DNA of 29,466 bases from an uncultured Acetatifactor sp. (lineage in GTDB: Bacteria; Bacillota; Clostridia; Lachnospirales; Lachnospiraceae), in the NCBI GenBank assembly GCA_910585665.1, contig CAJUFI010000056.1:1-29466 (forward strand), in the 5' to 3' direction. The notes beneath the pieces were generated by a model, which saw nothing but the letters and a program-made list of their open reading frames with translations, ran no database searches and was not told the origin of the DNA. Below, piece after piece: positions 24,025-29,466 of this stretch (within the stretch, counting starts at the first letter, position 1; each line of letters begins with the position of its first letter). Made by a program: the position numbers and the translations under genes.

Positions 24025-25822
24025 ATGCGGAACACACATTGGATCCAGGGCGACAATCTCTGCGAATCTCCCCTGTTCCGGCGAAGCTTCTTCCTGGAAC
24101 AGCTTCCCGCCCGGGCCCGGATCGCGGTATGCGGGCTGGGCTATTTCCATCTCTACGCCAACGGAAAGCGGGTGGACGACCAGGAATTCGCCCCCGCCCC
24201 CACCAACTACACATCCACCCTGGGCTGCGACACCACCTACCCGGTCTGGGAGGAGCGGGCCGGGTACCGCTGCCTGTACCTGGAATATGACCTGCTGCCC
24301 TGTCTGGCCCAGGGGGAAAACGTCCTCGGCTTCCACCTGGGCAACGGCTGGTTCCACCAGACCAGGCGAAACGCGGAGGGCGCTTTCCTCTACGGGTTCC
24401 CCAAGCTTCGGTATGAGCTGGCGCTGGCCTGGCCGGACGGGAAGACAGCGCTCATCGAAAGCGGCCCGGAGACCCTGTGGAAGCCCAGCGGCATTCTGCA
24501 GAACAACCTGTTCTACGGCGAGACCCAGGACCTGGCCTTGCTTCAGGAGGACTGGTGCAGCCCCGCCGCCCCGCTCACCGGCTGGCAGCCGGCAAGGCCC
24601 TCCCACGCCCCCCCAGACACAGCTGACGAAACAGGAATGCCCGCCGGACAAGGTACTGCGCACCCTGAAGCCCTGTCTGCTGGCAGAGACGGCGGGCAGA
24701 AAGCTCTATGACTGCGGCGAGAACATCTCCGGCTGCGTCCCCTCCGACTGCCCCCACAGGGAACGGCTGGGGTACACCAGGGACGGCCAGCTGACCTGCG
24801 AAGCCGCCATGCTGACCCTGGACGTAAAGGGGCTGTACGAGAAATGGTACCAGGACATCCTGGACAGCCAGGGGGCAGACACCGGCCACATCCCCCACAC
24901 GGCCCCTTTCCTGGGCGGAGGAGGCGGCCCCGGCGGCTGGGGCGGCGCGGTCTACCTCCTCCCCATGGCCTTCCACCGGATCTACGGGGACAAGAGCCTG
25001 TTGGAAAAAGGGTATCCCGCCATGATCCGCTGGCTGGAATACATGGACTCCCGTTCGGAAGACGGCATTGTCGTCCGTGAGGAGGAGGGCGGCTGGTGCC
25101 TGGGGGAATGGTCCGCCCCTGGGCCCCAGGAGGATATGATACCCGCCGAATTCGTCAATACCTATTACTATATCCAGGGGCTGAAAGCCTGCCGGGAAGC
25201 AGCCGCCCTCCTGGACAGAGAAGCGCCCGCCTGGCTGGAAGAGCGCATCCGCGCATCCGAAGAAGCCCTGCTGCGCCGGTATTTCGATCCTCAGACCGGA
25301 GACTTCTGCAGCGGCAGAGGGGCGGCCAACGCTTTTGCCCGCATCCTCCATCTGGGCGACGCCCGGACGAAGGAGAACCTGATAGCGAAATACCGCGCCG
25401 CCACCACCCTGGACACCGGCATCTTCGGAACCCCCATCCTCCTGGAACAGCTCTTCCGGGAAGGGGAAGCCGACCTGGCCTACCGTCTGCTGACCAGCCA
25501 AGGCCCCGCCTCCTTCGCCCGGATGAAACAGGCCGGCGCCACCACCCTGTGGGAGGTCTGGGACGGAAGCTCCTCCCACAACCATCCCATGTTCGGCAGC
25601 GTGGTCAAGCTCCTCTTCACCGAAATCCTGGGCATACGCCAAAAGAAAGGCAGCTGCGGCTTCCGGGACATCACACTGGCTCCCGCCCAAATCCCCGCCC
25701 TCCAATGGGCAGAAGGCCAGATCCGCACCCCCGCCGGGACCGTCCATGTAAGATGGGACCGAACTCCCCAGGACACCCTGGCCATAACCTCCCGGCTTCC
25801 CCCGGATGCCAAAGATTCCTGA
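24025..25822 (+). pseudogene. GH78 alpha-L-rhamnosidase with frameshift and internal deletion
   Basis: GH78 enzymes release alpha-L-rhamnose. The N-terminal part (24025 to about 24610) has the Bac_rhamnosid_N features: GLGYFHLYANGKRV, TSTLGCDTTYPVW, ENVLGFHLGNGW. At the C7 run 24608-24614 the frame shifts; one C fewer would continue as PQTQLTK and on to the end at 25822. Beyond it, KLYDCGENISG runs directly into CVPSDCPHRERLGY (junction about 24728-24737). In the family these blocks are separated by a beta domain of well over 100 residues, so that part is deleted in frame. The catalytic barrel follows, with DCPHRERLGYTRDGQ and the C-terminal SSHNHPMFGSVV. Total length is about 598 residues against the usual 800-900. 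A strong promoter and the start remain. An active product is unlikely. Confidence 0.88.
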
Positions 25823-25835
25823 ACACAATACCAAA

Positions 25836-25865
25836 GAAGGGCTGTCCCCTCAAAGACAGCCCTTC
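25836..25865. terminator. Bidirectional terminator between GH78 and the esterase
   Basis: A perfect 11-bp inverted repeat (25836-25846 with 25855-25865, 8-nt loop) lies 13 nt after the GH78 stop and 85 nt from the esterase stop on the opposite strand. Only short T-runs follow on either side. Confidence 0.6.
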
Positions 25866-25950
25866 CTCACTTCCATCTGTTTTCAAATTCCTCATCTGTC
25901 CTTCCCATGCCCGTCCGGAATCCCTCCAGCCACAGGAAAGGCTCTCCCCA

Positions 25951-26766
25951 TCACTGCAGATCCAAATCCGTCCCCAGCCACCAGCGGAGCACGTCCTGGA
26001 TCTTCGCGTCCCAGTATTTCCACTGATGGTCCCCTGGGGATTCCTCGCAAGTCAGGTCATAGCCCAGCTTCCGCACATGCTCCCAGGCCTTCCGGTTCCC
26101 CTGGTACAGGAAATCCGATGTGCCGCACCATGCGTACAGCCTGGGCCTGGGCTTCCCGCTGGCCGCCAGCCTCTCAGCCAATGCCAGCAGGTCGTTGTCC
26201 GAGCCCTCCAGCGCCTCCGCCGAGCCGAATATCCCGCGGAAGAGAGCCACCTTTTCCGACTCTTCCGGAGCCCTCTCGACGTTTACCTTGTAGTCATCCA
26301 CCATGTCCAGCGCACCGGACAGGGACGCCGCCGCGCCGAAGGTCTCACTGGCCCCCAGTCCCAGCTTCCAGGCACCGTATCCTCCCATGGACAGCCCGGC
26401 GGCCAGAGTGTCCTCCCGCTCCCCGGACATCTGCGGGAAAAATCCCCTGCAGATTTCGGGCAGCTCCCGGGAGATGAAAGTCCAGTACCGCATCCCGTAG
26501 GTCGTATCCGTGTAACACGCCAGATGGGTGGTGGGCATCACCACGGCGATTCCCAGCTTGCTGACATAGCGCTCGACGGAAGTCCGTCTCTGCCAGATGG
26601 TCTGGTCATCGCTCATGCCGTGGAGCAGATACATGGTCTTGTACTTCCCCTGGGAGCCCTTTCCCTCCATGCCAATCTGCCCTTGGGTCTGCTGGGGCAG
26701 CAGCACGTCCATATTCACGCTCATTCCCAGCACATCTGAAAAAAAGTCCACATGCAACAACGCCAT
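25951..26766 (-). CDS. Esterase, S-formylglutathione hydrolase/tributyrin esterase (EstA) family
   Basis: A 271-residue alpha/beta hydrolase of the putative esterase family (FrmB/EstA type). The catalytic triad is visible: Ser126 in GLSMGGYGA, Asp218 in CGTSDF, His247 in PGDHQWKYWD. The oxyanion-hole region is YLLHGMSDDQTIW (about 46-58). The protein is probably cytoplasmic, with no signal peptide. Members cleave short acyl esters, including acetyl groups on plant oligosaccharides, which would suit the neighbouring glycosidases, but this is inference. The ATG at 26766 follows GGAGGAAA at 8 nt. It has its own promoter and is the only gene of its transcript. Confidence 0.9.
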   Translation of the reverse strand: MALLHVDFFSDVLGMSVNMDVLLPQQTQGQIGMEGKGSQGKYKTMYLLHGMSDDQTIWQRRTSVERYVSKLGIAVVMPTTHLACYTDTTYGMRYWTFISRELPEICRGFFPQMSGEREDTLAAGLSMGGYGAWKLGLGASETFGAAASLSGALDMVDDYKVNVERAPEESEKVALFRGIFGSAEALEGSDNDLLALAERLAASGKPRPRLYAWCGTSDFLYQGNRKAWEHVRKLGYDLTCEESPGDHQWKYWDAKIQDVLRWWLGTDLDLQ

Positions 26767-26823
26767 TTCCGTTTCCTCCTTGTCTTGTATGATATCTGAT
26801 CATTGCTTCCGCTTTTACCAAAA

Positions 26824-26852
26824 AGTATAGCATATTGATAACCGGAAAGCAA
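26824..26852 (-). promoter_or_regulatory. Esterase promoter
   Basis: Minus strand: TTGCTT (26847-26852), a 17-nt spacer, TATACT (26824-26829), about 58 nt before the ATG. It is close to consensus. Confidence 0.6.
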
Positions 26853-26877
26853 ATCCCGGAAATATTTCTACCTGTGC

Positions 26878-26905
26878 GGTTGGATGCTCATTCGAGCATC
26901 CAACC
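26878..26905. repeat. Perfect 12-bp inverted repeat with 4-nt loop
   Basis: GGTTGGATGCTC (26878-26889) and its complement (26894-26905) flank ATTC. It lies between the MFS terminator and the esterase promoter. It has no U-tract, so it may be an operator, a second stem for termination, or a REP-like element. Confidence 0.6.
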
Positions 26906-26949
26906 CATTCCCGCATTCGCAGCCGCGACATCGCTTTCACCATGGGCCC

Positions 26950-26974
26950 AAAAGGCCCTCTGCCAGAGAGAGCC
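26950..26974 (-). terminator. Intrinsic terminator of the MFS transcript
   Basis: Minus strand: GGCTCTCT, loop CTGGC, AGAGGGCC (one G-U pair), then TTTT. It starts 9 nt after the MFS stop codon. Confidence 0.7.
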
Positions 26975-26982
26975 TATGGGTT

Positions 26983-28248
26983 TTACGGGGAGCTTGTCCC
27001 CTCCTCCGCCCCAAAGCCCCGGAAAATCCTGACCGCCCCCAGGGCAATCCCAAGGGACGTCACCCCGGAAAATAAGACAACTGTGTATTCAAACCCCTTG
27101 CAGACCTCAAACAGAACCCCGTACAGCGCATTGCCCAGGGGCTGCGCGCACATGGAGACGGTGAGGACCACCGCTATCACCTTTCCGATCAACTGCTGAG
27201 GTGTCTCCGTCTGGATGAAAGACATCATCTGCACGCTGAACATAGTGGAGAACACCATGATGACAAAGCAGCACAGCGTCAGAATCACATAATTCACCAT
27301 GCCGGAGGGGCACAGCAGCAGAGCCGCACCCATGGGAAACACGCAGACCGCCGCGGCTGCCACAAGACTGCCGGCCCGCCGGATTTTCAGCCTGTCCGCG
27401 AAGATACCGGCACCAATCCCCCCGGCCAGCCCGCCCGCCGCCAGCGCCCCTTCCGCAAAGCCGTAGAGCCTGTTGGCCAGAGAAGCCTCCAGGTCAAGCA
27501 CCTCCGTCACCAGATAGGGCAGCGCCACCACAATCATCGCGGACAGGAACAGATTAATCCCGCAGACCATCACAACCCCTTTCCCGATTATGGGCTTCTC
27601 CTTCCGGATGAAACGGACGCTCTCCCCGAAATCGGCCCTGACCGTCCGGAAGACGCCGCCCCCGGAAGCCTGTCTCTGAAACGGAATCCGGATGAAAATC
27701 TCCATCACCGCCGACAGCACAAAGCACACCATGCAGACCAGCAAAACCGGCTCCAGCCCATAAGCGCTGTACAGAATGCCCCCGAGCACAGGACCGATCA
27801 AAGAGGCAAAAGAACTCACCGTATTGATGACGGAATTCGCCGCCATGAAATGCTCCTGGCGCACCAGGGCGGGGATGCTGGCCTGTACCGCTGGCTGATA
27901 GGCCCCCGCGATGCCATACAGGAGCATCATGGTCACCGTCAGCAGAAGCACCATTTGGCCGCCCTCCCGCAGCAGGGAAAAGCCCAGAATCACAGCCGCC
28001 GTGAAGAAGTCCAGCGCCACCATGATATTCCTTTTATTCACCCTGTCCGCCACAATGCCGCCTATGGGAGACAGCAAAATGGCCGGGACAAAGGCGCAGG
28101 CCGTGACGGTTCCGTACAGGGCCGACGACCCCGTCAGGTTCAGCAGATACAGGGGCAGCGCGAACCGAATGGTGGCATTGCCGAACAGGGAAACAATCTG
28201 GCCGATCACTACCAGCGTAAAATCTTTGGAAAACAGTTTTTCATTCAT
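26983..28248 (-). CDS. Major facilitator superfamily exporter (MFS_3/enterobactin-exporter-like)
   Basis: A 421-residue protein with 12 predicted membrane helices. The opening (FTLVVIGQIVSLFGNATIRFALPLYLL) and the motif A-like loop GGIVADRVNKRNIM between helices 2 and 3 fit the macrolide-efflux/EntS-like branch of drug exporters. It should export a small toxic compound or metabolite by proton exchange. The ATG at 28248 has GGAGG with an 8-nt spacer, and its first bases overlap the stop of a small upstream frame (ATGA). A TetR repressor gene lies upstream in the same direction, and an operator-like palindrome precedes the small frame, so expression is probably induced when TetR binds a ligand. 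The substrate is unknown. Confidence 0.92.
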   Translation of the reverse strand: MNEKLFSKDFTLVVIGQIVSLFGNATIRFALPLYLLNLTGSSALYGTVTACAFVPAILLSPIGGIVADRVNKRNIMVALDFFTAAVILGFSLLREGGQMVLLLTVTMMLLYGIAGAYQPAVQASIPALVRQEHFMAANSVINTVSSFASLIGPVLGGILYSAYGLEPVLLVCMVCFVLSAVMEIFIRIPFQRQASGGGVFRTVRADFGESVRFIRKEKPIIGKGVVMVCGINLFLSAMIVVALPYLVTEVLDLEASLANRLYGFAEGALAAGGLAGGIGAGIFADRLKIRRAGSLVAAAAVCVFPMGAALLLCPSGMVNYVILTLCCFVIMVFSTMFSVQMMSFIQTETPQQLIGKVIAVVLTVSMCAQPLGNALYGVLFEVCKGFEYTVVLFSGVTSLGIALGAVRIFRGFGAEEGTSSP

Positions 28249-28478
28249 TCTCTAAACCTCCATCGCATCAATTCCGCCTGCCAGAACCTGACAGGCCCCA
28301 CCGGCAGCCCCGGCAGCCCCGGCCAGGACAGCCCCAGCCCACACATGACCAGGTTCAGATTGCCGGGAGCCATCCTGGGCTCAATCCGGAACAGATGGGC
28401 TGTCGCATACATCATGGCCACCAGGCAGGAAACCATCCCGGCGATTGCCCACAGGTAAGCGGATAGCCGTAGTTTCAT
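28245..28478 (-). CDS. Possible small membrane protein translationally coupled to the MFS gene
   Basis: The frame encodes about 77 residues, with one strongly hydrophobic helix (LSAYLWAIAGMVSCLVAMMY) followed by a Pro/Gly-rich tail ending RWRFRE. Its TGA overlaps the MFS ATG by 4 bp, the classical arrangement for translational coupling, which is the best argument that it is translated. Against it, no good ribosome site precedes the ATG at 28478 or the TTG at 28487, and no family is recognised. It could be an accessory helix for the exporter, a leader peptide, or chance. Confidence 0.4.
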   Translation of the reverse strand: MKLRLSAYLWAIAGMVSCLVAMMYATAHLFRIEPRMAPGNLNLVMCGLGLSWPGLPGLPVGPVRFWQAELMRWRFRE

Positions 28479-28507
28479 CCATTCCAATTTGTATCTTTCC
28501 GCAGTTA

Positions 28508-28534
28508 TTGATACCGCCGGTTGGTATGTATCAA
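28508..28534. promoter_or_regulatory. Operator-like palindrome upstream of the small ORF and MFS gene
   Basis: A 27-bp dyad: TTGATAC and GTATCAA at the ends, and ATACC/GGTAT (28511-28515, 28523-28527) inside. Its minus strand contains ACATACC, the same left half as the two sites over the tetR promoter, so the same repressor may bind here. No clear -35/-10 pair was settled nearby. Confidence 0.45.
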
Positions 28535-28641
28535 GTTTAAAAGATATCTGCCCCTTTCACAGGACAGATTTTCAGTACCCAATGGTATCAGCTCCCTATA
28601 CAGCAGGTTCCCGCGGTACAAAATTTGCCATGTAACCCGGC

Positions 28642-29322
28642 TCACCCCTGCCCGGCAGAGCCGCTGTCCCCGTGGGAGTTCTGATAGATCGCCGTGAGCT
28701 CCCGCAGCTTCTCCAGCATCTCCCCATCCACGATATCCAGCCCGAACCCTTGCAGCATCTGGCCCAGTACCATGAATTTGCGGCAGGATTCCTCCACGGA
28801 GCTGTCAAATATCATGGGATTCATCCAGATATTGGCCGCCAGCAGAATCAGTTCCGCCAGCTGCTCCGGGTACGCCGTCCCAATGGAGCCGTCCGAAATC
28901 CCCTGCCGGAGGATGGGCAGGATATAATGCGGCGCCACCTCTTCTATGGTGTCATGCAGCAGACTGAACAGAAGCTTCGGATTATTGTGGAAATTGGGAG
29001 CTACCGTAAAAATGTCGTCCTGGACAGGCCGGCAGATGGATGCCTTAAAAATCGCTTTCAGCTTCTCTCTGCCGTTCAGATCCCGGCGGTCGCGGATGTC
29101 GGCAAGAACCTGGTTGGATTCCGCGGTCATCCTGTCTATGACGGCCACCAGGATATCGTCCTTTGACTTAAAGTGATGATAGATGGCTCCCTTGCTGAGG
29201 CCCCCCAGCCCACCGATGATGTCCTGGATGGAAGTGTTCTCGTATCCCTTTTCCATAAACAGACGGAAAGCCACGTCCAGGATGAGCTGGACGGTCTCTT
29301 CCGGATGCTTGTTCCTCGCCAC
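28642..29322 (-). CDS. TetR/AcrR family transcriptional repressor
   Basis: A 226-residue regulator with the N-terminal TetR helix-turn-helix (LFMEKGYENTSIQDIIGGL then LSKGAIYHHFKSKDDIL, residues about 22-58) and a ligand-binding helical domain without close known relatives. The start is the GTG at 29322 after GAGAGGTGGGG. The gene lies upstream of an MFS exporter in the same direction, the usual arrangement for drug-responsive efflux control. Two near-identical 19-bp sites cover its own promoter, so it very likely represses itself. The ligand is unknown. Confidence 0.93.
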   Translation of the reverse strand: MARNKHPEETVQLILDVAFRLFMEKGYENTSIQDIIGGLGGLSKGAIYHHFKSKDDILVAVIDRMTAESNQVLADIRDRRDLNGREKLKAIFKASICRPVQDDIFTVAPNFHNNPKLLFSLLHDTIEEVAPHYILPILRQGISDGSIGTAYPEQLAELILLAANIWMNPMIFDSSVEESCRKFMVLGQMLQGFGLDIVDGEMLEKLRELTAIYQNSHGDSGSAGQG

Positions 29323-29339
29323 GTTTCCCCACCTCTCTT

Positions 29340-29389
29340 ACATACCTTTGGTAGGTTTCATATTAACATACTATCGGTAGGTTTGTCAA
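29340..29389 (-). promoter_or_regulatory. tetR promoter with two operator copies
   Basis: Minus strand: perfect TTGACA (29384-29389), a 17-nt spacer, TTAATA (29361-29366). Two 19-bp copies lie at 29340-29358 and 29366-29384, 26 bp apart; they share ACATAC at the left and GGTAGGTTT at the right. The first contains the perfect dyad TACC-TTT-GGTA. One covers the spacer, the other the start region, so binding would block RNA polymerase. Beyond 29390 nothing is seen. Confidence 0.65.
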
Positions 29390-29466
29390 GGCCTAATTCA
29401 TTCCGCGGCAGCCCGTGTTTAGAAGTTAGCACCATAATCTTTAGGAGCAGACCGACCCCCAAAACC

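Noticed and set aside
24575..25834. A 419-codon minus-strand frame opposite GH78
   Set aside because: The plus strand carries clear GH78 motifs. The antisense frame is Gly and Ala-rich with no recognisable domain.

Overview
The window looks like chromosome from a GC-rich member of the Clostridia, most likely Lachnospiraceae. This is inferred from strong AGGAGG ribosome binding sites with ATG, GTG and probable TTG starts, sigma-A-type promoters, and the gene families present: GH77 and type I pullulanase, DUF1680/GH127, GH78/GH106, MATE and a soluble type II-like Psd. No rRNA, tRNA, CRISPR array, phage gene or intact transposase was seen. Most genes lie on the minus strand. The plus-strand genes are the MATE transporter near the left end and a decayed GH78 near the right.

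Layout, left to right. (1) Positions 1-201 hold a perfect 94-bp tandem repeat packed with hairpins that share a loop heptamer, followed by a MATE efflux gene. (2) Positions 1862-7604 (minus) hold an alpha-glucan module. It comprises amylomaltase (malQ, with an unusual charged tail), a type I pullulanase whose frame runs on into a HAD-like domain that is broken at a T7 run, and a GH88 unsaturated-uronyl hydrolase. (3) Positions 7668-11806 (minus) hold a single-chain WYL-like/SF1 helicase/PD-(D/E)XK nuclease protein and, upstream of it, an Rpn-like PD-(D/E)XK nuclease. This is the best candidate for a little-studied nucleic-acid-processing or defence system. (4) Positions 11952-17661 (minus) hold a GH106-like rhamnosidase followed by a GH95-like gene. 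The GH95 gene is cut in two by a 100-bp MITE-like element whose target duplication can be read to the base.

(5) Positions 18107-21601 (minus) hold a membrane-lipid operon: PAP2-type phosphatase, YbhN/LPG-synthase-type flippase domain protein, PssA and Psd, behind one clear promoter. (6) Positions 21937-25822 hold divergent GH127 (minus) and GH78 (plus) genes, with three direct TTTCTGnCA repeats between their promoters. GH78 has both an internal deletion and a C7 frameshift. (7) Positions 25951-29389 (minus) hold an S-formylglutathione hydrolase/tributyrin-esterase-type esterase, an MFS exporter, a possible small membrane ORF overlapping it by 4 bp, and a TetR regulator with twin operators over its own promoter.

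Together GH88, GH106, GH95, GH127 and GH78 resemble a scattered toolkit for rhamnogalacturonan-type pectin side chains; this is inference. Two of its members are visibly broken. malQ and pulA work on maltodextrin or glycogen, and PssA to Psd makes phosphatidylethanolamine. Two of the lesions are single-base shifts in 7-base homopolymers, so sequencing error must be excluded for those. The MITE insertion and the GH78 deletion cannot be explained that way.
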